In this document: piece after piece, positions 36,630 through 46,367 of the stretch
Position numbering within the stretch: the stretch's first letter is position 1
Layout: each line of letters starts with the position of its first letter
NCBI RefSeq assembly: GCF_900207585.1
Contig: NZ_OAOP01000012.1
Location: 62,001 to 126,000 of the forward strand
Direction: 5' to 3'
Source of the DNA: Bacillus oleivorans
Lineage (GTDB): Bacteria > Bacillota > Bacilli > Bacillales > JC228
Length of the DNA: 64,000 nucleotides
The notes under the pieces: generated by a model
The model's input: only the letters and a program-made list of their open reading frames with translations
The model's database searches: none
What the model was told of the DNA's origin: nothing
Position numbers and translations under genes: made by a program

Positions 36630-37460
36630 GTGAGAGGATTCTTTCAGAGATTACTAGATGATAAGGTGGGTTTAATCGGATTTATCGGAATTGCCCTCGT
36701 GATTATCATGGCTGTCATCGCCCCGTTTGTCGCACCTTATAGACCAGACCAAATGTTTACGGATCATGTCTTGGAAGGACCCAGCAGTCAGTTTTTATTC
36801 GGAACGGATGAACTGGGGAGAGATATTTTTACGAGAATTTTATATGGTGCACAGGTTTCCTTAAAAGTAGGGATTATTGCAGTTGGGATTGGCGCAGGTC
36901 TAGGTTTGCTGTTAGGGATGATTAGCGGCTACTTCCAAGGGAAAGCCGACCAGGTGATTATGCGGATTATGGACATTTTCTTTGCCTTTCCTGATATTTT
37001 ACTGGCGTTAACCATTGTCGCTGTTTTAGGACCAAGCTTAACCAATACGATGATTGCAATTGGAATTGTTTTTACTCCGGTTTTTACAAGGCTCGTAAGA
37101 TCAGCTGTCCTTGCCGTGAAAGAAAATGAATATTTGGCGAGTGCTGTAGCGATCGGAGTTCATCCTGTGAAGATAATTTTTAAACATATCACGCCTAACA
37201 TCATGGCCCCCTTTATTGTACAAGTGACACTTGCTTTATCAGGGGCCATTTTAACAGAAGCGGCTTTAAGCTTTCTTGGGTTAGGGGTGCAGCCGCCTGA
37301 TCCGTCATGGGGTGTAATGTTAAGTGAAAGCCGGACATATATGGAGTTTGCTCCATGGACGATTCTCTTTCCGGTCGGGGCCACGGTGTTTACGATATTC
37401 TGTTTCAATTTGTTAGGAGATAGTTTACGAGATTTGCTGGATCCGAAGTTGAGGCAGTAG
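36630..37460 (+). CDS. Peptide ABC transporter permease, DppC-like
   Basis: The 276-residue protein has the DppC/OppC pattern: a long N-terminal segment with FGTDELGRDIFTRILYG, then EYLASAVAIGVHPVKIIFKHITPN as EAA loop and LSFLGLGVQPPDPSWG near the end. I choose GTG 36630 because AAGGAAGTGA lies eight bases upstream; GTG 36618 is the alternative. The gene follows DppB-like by a few bases. A repeat array separates it from the ATPase genes. Confidence 0.92.
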   Translation: MRGFFQRLLDDKVGLIGFIGIALVIIMAVIAPFVAPYRPDQMFTDHVLEGPSSQFLFGTDELGRDIFTRILYGAQVSLKVGIIAVGIGAGLGLLLGMISGYFQGKADQVIMRIMDIFFAFPDILLALTIVAVLGPSLTNTMIAIGIVFTPVFTRLVRSAVLAVKENEYLASAVAIGVHPVKIIFKHITPNIMAPFIVQVTLALSGAILTEAALSFLGLGVQPPDPSWGVMLSESRTYMEFAPWTILFPVGATVFTIFCFNLLGDSLRDLLDPKLRQ

Positions 37461-37540
37461 AGCGTAACTCGTTCTGAGTTATGTATGGTAAACCGGCTCT
37501 TTGTTCGCTTTAACGGTAGCGAATTCATTTAAATGGAGAC
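37461..37540. other. Short spacer before the repeat array
   Basis: No terminator is obvious between the permease stop and the array, so transcription may read through into the ATPase genes. Confidence 0.4.
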
Positions 37541-37944
37541 TGCGTTCGGATAAACAGGGGTTGAGTTCGGATAAACCGGGGCTGAGTTCGGAAAAAGGGT
37601 AGCTGAGTTCGGAAAAAGGGTAGCTGAGTTCGGAAAAAGGTGTCTGAGTTCGGAAAAAGGGTAGCTGAGTTCGGAAAAACCGGGGCTGAGTTCGTAAAAA
37701 GGGTGTCTGAGTTCGGAAAAAGGGCAGCTGACTTCGGATAAACAGGGGCTGAGTTCGGAAAAAGGGTAGCTGAGTTCGGAAAAGGGGTAGCTGAGTTCGG
37801 ATAAACAGGGGCTGAGTTCGGAAAAAGGGTGTCTGAGTTCAGAAAAAAGGTGTCTGAGTTCGGAAAAGGGCAGCTGATTTCGGTTAAATAGAGGCTGAGT
37901 TCGGAAAAAAGAGTGCTAAGTTCCGAAAATAGTACCTGAGTTGC
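37541..37944. repeat. Array of about 20 units, core CTGAGTTCGG
   Basis: About 20 head-to-tail units of 20-21 bases, mostly CTGAGTTCGGAAAAAGGGTAG with variants ending in ACAGGGG or CCGGGG. The core is the reverse complement of the 5915 array core. It splits the peptide transporter operon between the permease and ATPase genes. Confidence 0.95.
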
Positions 37945-37985
37945 TATAAACAGTTACTATCGCCAAATATAAGGGGAGAATAACC

Positions 37986-38978
37986 TTGAATGCAGTTTTA
38001 GAAATTAAAGATCTGTCAATTGATTTAAACAGCAGAAGGCAATCGGTGAATGTTATCAAAGGGATTAATTTAGAGATCGGGAAAAAGATGAAGTATGGGA
38101 TTGTGGGAGAGTCAGGGAGCGGGAAAAGTCTTACGTCGCTTGCAATCATGAATCTTCTTCCTGAAGCATTACAAATAAAAAGCGGGAGCATTACCTTAAA
38201 CACGAAAGAGAAAAAAGACCTGACCAAACTCTCTAAAAGGGAAATGCAAAATGTAAGAGGGAACGAGATTTCAATGGTCTTCCAAGAACCCATGACTGCG
38301 CTCGATCCCTTATTTGCGATTGAGCACCAGTTATTGGAAGTTCTTCGATTTCACCGTAAATATGAGAAAAAAGAGATGCGCGAGCTGGGACTCGAAATGA
38401 TCTCAAAGGTTGGCATCTCCCGTCCAAAGGACATCTTTAAAAGCTATCCGCACCAGCTTTCAGGCGGGATGCGGCAGCGGATTATGATTGCGATGGCGTT
38501 AATATGCCAGCCGAAATTACTGATTGCCGACGAGCCGACGACTGCCTTAGATGTTACGATACAAGCGCAAATTCTGGACTTGATGAATGAGCTGTCGGTA
38601 ACCCATGAAACTTCCATCCTCATGATTACCCATGATTTAGGTGTAATTAATGAAACATGTGAAAGAGTAGCCGTGATGTACGCTGGCCAAATTGTAGAGG
38701 AATCAGCCGTTGCGGAACTATTTGGTCAACCTGCTCATCCTTATACACAAGGTCTCCTGCAATCAATCAGGTCGTTAGGAGATCATAAAACAACGTTATA
38801 TTCGATCCCTGGAAATGTCCCGACTCCTGTTCAATATCAGGAGCTTGGCTGCCGCTTTGTCAGCAGATGTCCGTTCGCCATGGAAAAATGTAAAACCCAA
38901 GAGCCTCCGATGTTAGCTGTTTCAGATGACCATCACAGTAAATGCTGGCTCCATGAAGAGGAGGGACAAAATAGATGA
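37986..38978 (+). CDS. Peptide ABC transporter ATPase, DppD-like
   Basis: The 330-residue ATPase has Walker A GESGSGKS, signature LSGGMRQR and Walker B LLIADEPTTALD. Its C-terminal oligopeptide-transporter extension (VPTPVQYQELGCRFVSRC, then CPFAMEKC) is cysteine-rich, as in DppD proteins. It starts with TTG behind AAGGGGAGAA. The stop overlaps the start of the next ATPase gene by four bases. It energises import with its partner. Confidence 0.94.
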   Translation: MNAVLEIKDLSIDLNSRRQSVNVIKGINLEIGKKMKYGIVGESGSGKSLTSLAIMNLLPEALQIKSGSITLNTKEKKDLTKLSKREMQNVRGNEISMVFQEPMTALDPLFAIEHQLLEVLRFHRKYEKKEMRELGLEMISKVGISRPKDIFKSYPHQLSGGMRQRIMIAMALICQPKLLIADEPTTALDVTIQAQILDLMNELSVTHETSILMITHDLGVINETCERVAVMYAGQIVEESAVAELFGQPAHPYTQGLLQSIRSLGDHKTTLYSIPGNVPTPVQYQELGCRFVSRCPFAMEKCKTQEPPMLAVSDDHHSKCWLHEEEGQNR

Positions 38979-39967
38979 GTAACCATTACGTATTGGAAGT
39001 CAATCATTTAAAAAAATATTTTCCGGTTAAAGCCGGCATTTTGATGAAGACAAAAGGTTATATAAAAGCAGTAGATGACATTAGCTTTAAGGTTAAAAGG
39101 AAAGAAACGCTAGCATTGGTCGGGGAAAGCGGCTGCGGAAAATCAACAACAGGCAGAACGATTCTTCGTTTATATGAATCCACATCCGGGGAAGTATTTT
39201 TTAAAGGGGTCAATATTTTAGAGATTTCTAAGGGTCAATTTCGGAAAATGAGAAAAGACTTGCAAATGATTTTTCAGGATCCGTTTAGCTCGTTAAACCC
39301 GCGCATGACTGTTAAGGAATTATTGACCGAACCATTGCTGACTCATAAACTGGCGACCCGCAAAGAAGCGGTTGAAATCGCAGAAGAAATGATAGAAAAA
39401 GTGGGGCTGTCAAGTGCACAGCTGAAACTGTATTCCCACGAATTTAGCGGCGGACAAAGGCAGAGAATCAGTATTGCCCGAGCGTTGATTGTCAAACCGG
39501 AAGTCGTGATTTTAGACGAAGCTGTTTCTGCCTTAGACGTTTCGATCCAATCGCAGATCTTGAATTTGCTGATTCAGCTTCAGGAAGAGTTTGAATTAAC
39601 CTATATATTTATTTCGCATGATCTGAATGTGGTCAAGCACATCAGTGACCGGGTCGGGGTCATGTATCTAGGACAATTAATGGAGCTGGCTGACACAAGC
39701 AACCTTTATGAAAATCCGCTTCATCCTTATACAAAAGCATTATTATCTGCGATACCATCACTGGATCCTTCAGAAAAGAAGGAAAGAATTATTTTGCAGG
39801 GGGATGTACCTGATCCATCCGATCCGCCATCTGGCTGTCCATTCCGCTTAAGATGTTCGTACGCGTTTAATCGGTGTGCAAGTGAAAAACCATCATTTCA
39901 AGAAATAGAAAGGAATCATTGGGTGGCTTGCCATTTATATGATGAAAAAGAGAGGGAAATGCCCTAA
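38975..39967 (+). CDS. Peptide ABC transporter ATPase, DppF-like
   Basis: The 330-residue partner ATPase shows Walker A GESGCGKST, signature FSGGQRQR, Walker B VVILDEAVSALD and the same C-terminal extension with PSGCPFRLRCSYAFNRC. It begins in an ATGA overlap with the previous gene. It is the last gene of the system, and a terminator follows the stop directly. Confidence 0.94.
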   Translation: MSNHYVLEVNHLKKYFPVKAGILMKTKGYIKAVDDISFKVKRKETLALVGESGCGKSTTGRTILRLYESTSGEVFFKGVNILEISKGQFRKMRKDLQMIFQDPFSSLNPRMTVKELLTEPLLTHKLATRKEAVEIAEEMIEKVGLSSAQLKLYSHEFSGGQRQRISIARALIVKPEVVILDEAVSALDVSIQSQILNLLIQLQEEFELTYIFISHDLNVVKHISDRVGVMYLGQLMELADTSNLYENPLHPYTKALLSAIPSLDPSEKKERIILQGDVPDPSDPPSGCPFRLRCSYAFNRCASEKPSFQEIERNHWVACHLYDEKEREMP

Positions 39968-39992
39968 TCCAAATCCGGAATAGGGCATTTAT
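39960..39992. terminator. Terminator after the peptide transporter
   Basis: GCCCTA and TAGGGC with inner TCC/GGA pairs overlap the end of the ATPase gene; ATTTATTTT follows. It also faces the end of thiE. Confidence 0.75.
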
Positions 39993-39993
39993 T

Positions 39994-40653
39994 TTAAATA
40001 TTTGATAAAACTGCTTTCCTTAATAACCGGGAAGCTGCTTCTGGATCGGCTGCTTGGCTAATTGCCGTAATAACCGAAACACCATCAGCACCTGCTTTTA
40101 CAATCGGACCTGCATTCTCTGCTGTAATCCCGCCAATTCCTACTAGGGGGATGTCGAAACCTGTCTGTCTTAATTCTTTTATAAAACTTAACCCTTGAGC
40201 TTCTTTGGCGTCTTCCTTCGTAGTCGTAGGATAGATTGGACCAATCCCAAGGTAATCGGCTCCTGCAGCAATCGCCTTTTCAGCCTCGCTTAAGTTATGT
40301 GCAGAAACTCCAAGAATTTTGTTTCCTATCTTTTTCCGAACCACATCAGCTGGTTCATCCTCCTGGCCAATATGAATACCATCCGCATCAATTTCAAGGG
40401 CTAAATCGATATCATCATTGACGATAAAAGGAACATAAATGGATTGACAAATCGATTGCAGCTTTTTCGCAAAGTTGAGTTTCTCTTCACCCTGAAGACA
40501 GCCTTTTCCTTTTTCACGGAACTGGAAAAGGGTAATGCCTCCTTTAATCGCAGCCTCTAACACGACTTCAGGAGCCTGCAGGCAATTAGGACTGCCCAAT
40601 ATAAAATACACTCTTAACAGTTCTCTTAATGGATCCTGCTTAATTCTGTCCAT
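39994..40653 (-). CDS. thiE: Thiamine phosphate synthase
   Basis: ThiE joins HMP-PP and hydroxyethylthiazole phosphate to thiamine phosphate. The 219-residue TIM barrel shows [45 protein letters not shown] and VGIGGI. I start at ATG 40653, with GGAAGA upstream, because it gives the usual length; it overlaps the end of thiD by 14 bases. Last gene of the TPP-riboswitch operon SDR-thiM-thiD-thiE. Confidence 0.95.
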   Translation of the reverse strand: MDRIKQDPLRELLRVYFILGSPNCLQAPEVVLEAAIKGGITLFQFREKGKGCLQGEEKLNFAKKLQSICQSIYVPFIVNDDIDLALEIDADGIHIGQEDEPADVVRKKIGNKILGVSAHNLSEAEKAIAAGADYLGIGPIYPTTTKEDAKEAQGLSFIKELRQTGFDIPLVGIGGITAENAGPIVKAGADGVSVITAISQAADPEAASRLLRKAVLSNI

Positions 40654-41467
40654 ACATGAGCTCTTCCTTTTTCCGATTATTAAAGGCCCAGTGGTTGGTC
40701 GGCCCGTGACCGCTGCCGAGCTTGAGGTCATCCTCGATCGCAGCCTGAATAAATAACTTCGCCCGTTTTACTGCTTCTGCAACACTCATGGCGTCAGCAA
40801 GACCTGCAGTAATCGCTGCTGAAAAAGTGCAGCCAGTTCCATGTGTATTATTCGTTGCAAGCCTTTGGCTCTTCAGTTCATAAAAATCTTTTCCGTCAAA
40901 TAAAAGATCTGTCGCGAAAGCTTCGTCATCTTCATGACCGCCTTTTAAAATCACATGTCTCGCTCCTAAGCTGTGCAGCTTTTGCACCGCCTCTTTTTTA
41001 TCCTGTAAGTTTGTAATCGTAAAACCAGTCAAAACCTCAGCTTCCGGAATATTCGGAGTGATCACCATTGCTAAAGGGAGGAGAAATTCTTTCATGGCAG
41101 CAATCGCATCTTTTTGCAGCAGGCTGGCTCCTCCTTTTGCGATCATAACTGGATCAATCACGATATGTTTCCACCTATTTCGCACAATCTCAGCCGCTAC
41201 AATTTCGATAATTTCCGCATCAAAGAGCATCCCCGTTTTTACAGCATCGGGATTTAGGTCTTCTGCAATTGACTGAATTTGTTTTTGAACAGCCTCAGGC
41301 TTAATGGGATAAACACCCTGAACCCCTAACGTATTTTGCGCAGTCACTGCAGTCAAAGCGGACATACCAAATACGCCAAGTTCCTGAAATGTTTTTAAAT
41401 CTGCCTGAATGCCAGCACCGCCGCCGCTATCAGAGCCGGCAATCGTTAAAGCTTTTTTCACGCCCAT
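40640..41467 (-). CDS. thiD: Hydroxymethylpyrimidine/phosphomethylpyrimidine kinase
   Basis: ThiD phosphorylates HMP twice to HMP-PP. The 275-residue ribokinase-fold protein has [20 protein letters not shown] at the N-terminus, the [14 protein letters not shown] segment and the anion-hole region [14 protein letters not shown]. It lies 15 bases after thiM and overlaps thiE. AGGAGGC precedes the GTG or ATG start. With thiM and thiE this gives a salvage route without de novo thiC or thiG in the window. Confidence 0.95.
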   Translation of the reverse strand: MGVKKALTIAGSDSGGGAGIQADLKTFQELGVFGMSALTAVTAQNTLGVQGVYPIKPEAVQKQIQSIAEDLNPDAVKTGMLFDAEIIEIVAAEIVRNRWKHIVIDPVMIAKGGASLLQKDAIAAMKEFLLPLAMVITPNIPEAEVLTGFTITNLQDKKEAVQKLHSLGARHVILKGGHEDDEAFATDLLFDGKDFYELKSQRLATNNTHGTGCTFSAAITAGLADAMSVAEAVKRAKLFIQAAIEDDLKLGSGHGPTNHWAFNNRKKEELMYGQN

Positions 41468-41482
41468 CGGAATGCCTCCTTA

Positions 41483-42292
41483 TTAAATCATTTTTTCAAA
41501 TGAAGCATACTTCTCTATATCTTGAGTACCAACTTTGTGCAGAGCATTTAAAAATTCACTCTGAAACAATCCTGGCCCTTTGTCGCTCGCTGCTTCAGCT
41601 GCTATTTCCGCTGCAACACCGTACACAACTAAAGCAGCTACCGCCGCTTTTATAGGATCCTTTTCAAGAGCTGAAAACGCGCCTATTACTGAAGTTAATA
41701 AACACCCTGCCCCGGTCACCTTTGTTAAATAGGGATGACCGTTGTTCATGATATAAGTTGTTTGACCATCTGTAATCACGTCTTGTTTGCCAGTTATCAC
41801 GATAGTGGTATTAAGTTTCTTCGCCACTTTAATACCCATCTCAATCGGATTGCCTTGTGCTTCGCCTGTATCGACCCCTTTAATTTGCCATGAAAGGTCT
41901 CCGGCATTTGCAATTTCAGCCGCATTTCCTCTCACAATAGAAATGTCGAGATCATTTAATAGTCTTTTAGCTGTTTCGGTCCGATAAGGGGTTGCCCCGG
42001 CACCAACTGGGTCAAAAATGACTGGAACTCCGTGTTCATTAGCCGAGCGGCCGGCAATCAGCATGCTTTCGACTTCCTCGGCAGTCAAGGTACCGATGTT
42101 TAGCACCAAGGCACCGGCTATTTTTGCCATATCCGAGACTTCCTCACGGGCATATGCCATAACAGGGGAGGCACCAATAGAAAGAAGCCCATTAGCGGTA
42201 AAATTAGTGACGACCACATTTGTAATATTGTGGACGAGCGGATTGGTTTCCCTTAGTTTATCTAATAAACTGCTAATCTCGTGAACATTCAT
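41483..42292 (-). CDS. thiM: Hydroxyethylthiazole kinase
   Basis: ThiM phosphorylates salvaged hydroxyethylthiazole. The 269-residue protein shows [20 protein letters not shown] at the N-terminus, [15 protein letters not shown], and [16 protein letters not shown] as the ATP and catalytic region. It lies 19 bases after the SDR gene, with AGGAGGAAT before the ATG. Part of the TPP-riboswitch operon. Confidence 0.96.
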   Translation of the reverse strand: MNVHEISSLLDKLRETNPLVHNITNVVVTNFTANGLLSIGASPVMAYAREEVSDMAKIAGALVLNIGTLTAEEVESMLIAGRSANEHGVPVIFDPVGAGATPYRTETAKRLLNDLDISIVRGNAAEIANAGDLSWQIKGVDTGEAQGNPIEMGIKVAKKLNTTIVITGKQDVITDGQTTYIMNNGHPYLTKVTGAGCLLTSVIGAFSALEKDPIKAAVAALVVYGVAAEIAAEAASDKGPGLFQSEFLNALHKVGTQDIEKYASFEKMI

Positions 42293-42311
42293 TTTAATTC
42301 CTCCTCATGTT

Positions 42312-43073
42312 TTATTTCATGACTAGACCGCCATCAACAATCAGATTCTGTCCAGTAACGGCTCTAGCCCAAGGGGATGCAAAGAATACAACAGCATCCG
42401 CAACTTCAGCCGGGTCGGTGACCTTTCTTAGTGGAGTTGTATTCTCGATTAATTGGAACACTTCCTCAGAGGTTGCGGAACTTGCATCCGTAACTTTTAA
42501 TAGCCCGCCTGAAACCATGTTGACTGTAATTCCATATTGGCCTAATTCATTTGCCATATTTCTTGTGAAACCAACAAGGGCGGCTTTGCTAGTTGTATAA
42601 TCGTGATAGGCAACCACTGGATTTTGAAATAAATTGGTCCCGATCGAGATAATCCGGCCATAACCTATTTCTTTCATATCATTTATTCCCGCCTGAACGG
42701 TATTCAGAGCACCGCGAATCGCACCTTCTAACTGGGCGTGATAGTCTTCCCATTCAATGAAAAAGGCATCTTTCTTGGCAACTGGATCAAATTTAAAATT
42801 CACGAGTGCATTATTCACAATGGTTGTAATCGGGGAGCCAAAGTGTTTTTTAGCTTTAGCAAACATCTCCCGAACTTGGATTGGATTACGGACATCAGCA
42901 CGAATTGCAATCGCTCGTTCTCCAATCTGATTTTGTAATTCATAAGCATTTTCTTCACTATGAAAATAGTTAATCACAACTCTTGCACCTTCCCGCGCAA
43001 ATGCCTTGACCGTCTCGAGCCCTAAGCCCCTGCTTCCTCCGGTGATTAGGACAACCTGTTCTTGAAGTTTCAT
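42312..43073 (-). CDS. SDR family oxidoreductase heading the thiamine operon
   Basis: The 253-residue classical SDR has TGGSRGLGLETVKAFA, a degenerate NNAG region reading IVNNALVNF, the catalytic serine region RIISIGTNLF and tyrosine-lysine pair YTTSK. NLIVDGGLVMK closes the protein. It is the first gene behind the TPP riboswitch and just upstream of thiM, so it probably acts on a thiamine-related substrate, but the reaction is unknown. AGGAGGAT precedes the ATG. Confidence 0.88.
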   Translation of the reverse strand: MKLQEQVVLITGGSRGLGLETVKAFAREGARVVINYFHSEENAYELQNQIGERAIAIRADVRNPIQVREMFAKAKKHFGSPITTIVNNALVNFKFDPVAKKDAFFIEWEDYHAQLEGAIRGALNTVQAGINDMKEIGYGRIISIGTNLFQNPVVAYHDYTTSKAALVGFTRNMANELGQYGITVNMVSGGLLKVTDASSATSEEVFQLIENTTPLRKVTDPAEVADAVVFFASPWARAVTGQNLIVDGGLVMK

Positions 43074-43140
43074 ATAAATCCTCCTGGTTTATGATATCAA
43101 CTGAGCTTCGGATTAGGGGTATCCGATAAAAAGAAACAAC

Positions 43141-43172
43141 AAAAAAACCAGATCTATGTTCGGACCTGGTTA
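43141..43172 (-). terminator. Riboswitch-controlled terminator
   Basis: On the minus strand AACCAGGTC and GATCTGGTT pair, then TTTTTTG. It lies between the TPP aptamer and the SDR start codon. ACCAGGTCCGAA also resembles aptamer sequence, so it can form an alternative fold. Confidence 0.85.
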
Positions 43173-43221
43173 AAAGTGCAAGTATGCAATAGTAGTAATA
43201 AAAAATAATACTCTCACAAAC

Positions 43222-43319
43222 ACTACTTTCCTACGCTGGTATAACCCAGATCAGGTCCGAAGGGTAAAAAACAGATCGGTTTTCTTCTCAGCCCGCGCAT
43301 CAGGCACCCCTAGTAGTAA
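43222..43319 (-). promoter_or_regulatory. TPP riboswitch (THI element)
   Basis: On the minus strand the conserved THI-box strings appear in order: AGGGGTGCC, GGGCTGAGA, ACCCTT, GGACCTGATCTGGGT and TACCAGCGTAGGAAAG. Closing stem CTACTA/TAGTAG-like arms surround them. With the terminator at 43141 it should switch off the SDR-thiMDE operon when thiamine diphosphate is plentiful. Confidence 0.97.
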
Positions 43320-43355
43320 GCTATTCAGTTGGTTACTTTCATTTTAGCGGGAAAA

Positions 43356-43389
43356 GGCGTGCCTGTCACCACCCGAATTTTCTTGTTTC
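43356..43389. repeat. 34-bp dispersed repeat, copy 1
   Basis: GGCGTGCCTGTCACCACCCG followed by AATTTTCTTGTTTC. Copy 2 at 51301 differs at two positions. Confidence 0.9.
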
Positions 43390-43412
43390 GCCAAAATGTT
43401 CACGGATATCTC

Positions 43413-44711
43413 TTACATTTCGGCACTATTTTTACTTGCATCCACCGTTTCCTGCTGGTTTTGGACAATCGAACTTCCTTTTTTTAAAAAGTAAAACGCT
43501 GCGAAAAAACTTAAGGCTGCACCATAAAATAGGGCAGGGTGGCTAAAAAGGTCCATCAGAAGACCTAACAGTCCTGGTGCAATAATCGCAGAAGCCATCG
43601 AGAACAAATAATACAACCCTGTAAAAAATCCAATTTTATTTCGGCCGCCTAAATCAGCGACTAATGGATAGGCTTGAACATTGATTAAGGCCCAAGCAAT
43701 CCCGCCTATTAATAAAACGATTTGTAACAGCAGCATTTGGTTTATTCCAGGTATCGATACTGCAACTTACTGAAGCAAAGGAATAGTAATGAAAATAAGC
43801 GGGAGTGCAACCAATCCAATAAGCATGACTGGTACTTTACCCCATTTACTTCCAAAGAGACCTGCTGGAATCGCAAAGAGGACGAAGGATAAGCTGAAAA
43901 AACCGAGCGTCAAGCCAGCTGTACTTTCATCCATTTTTACATGTTCCACCGCATAGATGGTGAATTGAGACTCAATTCCGGTGTAGCCAATAAAATATAG
44001 AAAAATAGCTGAAAGAATATAAAAATGTCCCCTGAACTCGGGTTTCCTTAAAGTCTTTAATCCCTCAATTAATGAATGGGCCGCCTGGCTTTCATCTAAT
44101 GAATCACTCGTCTTTCCGGCATAAGCCGGCTTTCTGTCCACCGTAAAGAAAAGCAGGAAAAAGGCAAAGAAAAGGAGAAGTCCCGCCAAGTTAAATGGAT
44201 AAGTACGGTCTATTCCGTATAAGATGGATAATCCAAATAAAGCCACAATCGCTCCGACCCCACCCATGAAATTGATAATTCCATTTGCTGTGGACCGCTT
44301 TTCAGAAGGGGTGTGATCCGGCATTAACGCAATTACTGGAGCCCTGTAGATCGTCATCGAAAGCAAGAAGAAAATATCGACGAGAATAAGGATCCAGAAT
44401 GTGATTGTCGAAACGTATGGAATCAAAATAAACGTTAAAGCAGCTAGCGGCATGCCCACAACTAGGAACGGGAGTCTATTTCCGATCTTCGTGTCCATTC
44501 GGTCAGACCAGGCTCCAATAAAAGGGATTAACAGAACAGCCAGCAAATTATCTAGACCCATAATACTGCCGCGGATTGCCTTACTTTCGATATAATTACC
44601 TAGAATCAAAGGCATATACGCATTATAAAAGGTCCAAATCAATGTTAAAGCAAAAAAGCCACTCCCAATCACAAAAATTTTCGAGTAAGAAAAAGGTCGA
44701 TTTGGTTTCAT
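43413..44711 (-). pseudogene. MFS transporter, interrupted by in-frame TAA
   Basis: The frame encodes about 430 residues with twelve membrane helices, of the SLC45/GPH-like MFS type (GAWSDRMDTKIGNRLPF loop between helices 2 and 3). A TAA at 43767-43769 splits it after residue 314, between helices of the C-terminal half (ITIPLLQ, stop, VAVSIPGINQM). The frame continues without shift to its natural end at 43413. The truncated protein would lack the last helices. Nearby thiamine genes make a thiamine-related or sugar substrate conceivable, but nothing proves it. Confidence 0.85.
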
Positions 44712-44984
44712 ACAACACCTCGATTATTAAAGTACATGGTATATATTCGGTTAGATCCAAGTGTTTTCCTCTTTTGTATACCGTTTCAGAAATGGTGACT
44801 TATTAAGAATATTTTGTTCTTAGTCAAATAATAGACTTTAGGGATCAGTTCTTATATGGGGGTGGGGGGGCATTCAAGAATCAGTTAAAGGCGGGATTGA
44901 TCTATACGAAATTGGAACTTTTTTTGAGCTAACGTAACATCTGTTTTCGATGGAAAAAGAGCACAAAGTACAATATAACACCAT
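44712..44984. other. Intergenic region with a G-tract
   Basis: Mostly AT-rich, with GGGGGTGGGGGGG around 44860. No gene or clear terminator. Confidence 0.4.
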
Positions 44985-46088
44985 TTAAAAACTATTCTTT
45001 TTTATTCTGATACGAACATATGCAACTAGTAATATAAGCAGTGGTAATAAACCCCCTACCATATAACTAGTGATTAACAGCACTTTCACATCCCATTGTT
45101 GCTGTTCAACAACATTCGGAAACATCATAGAAGTAAATGCAGTTAGGATCATCCCCATCGGTAAAACGATAGGACGATAATTTTTTAGATTCAAAACCTG
45201 TCCAAGTCCTGCACAACATGCATAAAAGTAAATAATCAGCTTAAAATATACGGCTATGAACCACATGGTCGCTACTATTACTTCTATTCGTTTAATAAAG
45301 TCACCTACATTAATTTTTTGGGCTAATACATAGCTTGGGTAAGGAAATCTTGCAGTGGCATCTGCTCCTAAAACCAGGATGGCTAAGATTGTTACAATAA
45401 AAATGATAATTCCCCCTATAATTTGACCTGCATAAAATGATTTTTGCCCTCCCTTGAGCTTATTGACACTTGCCGGGAAAATCATCAGTAAATAGATGGC
45501 GTTTATTGAGGAAACAAATACTAAAATAAGGGTAGGATAAAGCAAGGGCTTTATACCATTTTCCAAAACAGGCTGTAAATTCTCAAACTTGCTGTGAGGT
45601 ATAACAAATAACAGCAACAAAAATAGGAAGATAAAGATTACCCAAAATATTTCTGCTGCACGTGAAAATGTTTCTAAACCGATGCGGACAGCCATTACCA
45701 AAAGGATAGTTGTCATGATATGAAGTACTTCTATAGGTGTTTCGGGCAAGAGATTTACCCGAAAGAAAGTGCCTGAATAGAAAAGAAGTTCTGCTGAAGC
45801 AATAAATGCGAACCAAACCATAATGATTGATAATATTTTTCCAGGCCACTTGCCAAAGAGTTTTTCATTGATTTGGGCAATGTTCATATCTGGGAATAGC
45901 TGAGCAATTTTATTAAACATCCATATCACAATTAACCCTATGCCGATACTAAGTATCACTACTAACCAAGCATCCTGCTTTGCATATTTTGTTATAACTG
46001 ATGGAAATACAAGTATACTTGTTCCAATCGTAAAAAAAGTTACTAATACCCTAAATTGGCGTACAGATATTTTTTCATTTTCAAGCAT
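44985..46088 (-). CDS. Spore germinant receptor subunit B (GerAB/GerKB family permease)
   Basis: GerB subunits are APC-superfamily membrane proteins that bind the germinant and work with A and C subunits in the spore inner membrane. The 367-residue protein has ten membrane helices, with RQFRVLVTFFTIGTSILVFPS at the start and LFGKWPGKILSIIMVWF. I prefer ATG 46088, with AGGGAAA upstream, over GTG 46094. It follows the small subunit gene and gerA on the same strand. The cognate germinant cannot be told from sequence. Confidence 0.93.
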   Translation of the reverse strand: MLENEKISVRQFRVLVTFFTIGTSILVFPSVITKYAKQDAWLVVILSIGIGLIVIWMFNKIAQLFPDMNIAQINEKLFGKWPGKILSIIMVWFAFIASAELLFYSGTFFRVNLLPETPIEVLHIMTTILLVMAVRIGLETFSRAAEIFWVIFIFLFLLLLFVIPHSKFENLQPVLENGIKPLLYPTLILVFVSSINAIYLLMIFPASVNKLKGGQKSFYAGQIIGGIIIFIVTILAILVLGADATARFPYPSYVLAQKINVGDFIKRIEVIVATMWFIAVYFKLIIYFYACCAGLGQVLNLKNYRPIVLPMGMILTAFTSMMFPNVVEQQQWDVKVLLITSYMVGGLLPLLILLVAYVRIRIKKNSF

Positions 46089-46107
46089 TGGCACTTTCCC
46101 TCACTGA

Positions 46108-46338
46108 TTATGTTAAAATTTCATACAAAAAGTCACTTAAAGGCTGGAAGATCATATACATCCCTCTTATAGGGTTAGGAAGGGTTATCTGAAAACTATG
46201 GGCAATCGATAATCCAACTCCAATCAATAGAAGAACAGAGAATACCCATAGTTCTTTCTTTAACCTTTTTCTTTTTAGATGGGGGACATCGATTGCAATG
46301 ATAATCAAAGCAGCAGCTACTACCACCATGGATGTCAT
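46108..46338 (-). CDS. Small two-helix Ger receptor-associated protein (D-subunit type)
   Basis: The 76-residue protein has two membrane helices (MVVVAAALIIIAIDV and ELWVFSVLLLIGVGLSI) and a C-terminal IRGMYMIFQPLSDFLYEIL segment. It lies between the A and B subunit genes, 29 bases after gerA. Some Ger operons (for example gerK and gerU) include such small D proteins that modulate germination. GAGGAG precedes the ATG. Confidence 0.8.
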   Translation of the reverse strand: MTSMVVVAAALIIIAIDVPHLKRKRLKKELWVFSVLLLIGVGLSIAHSFQITLPNPIRGMYMIFQPLSDFLYEILT

Positions 46339-46367
46339 GTAAAAACTCCTCTTTTAACAAGCTGGTT

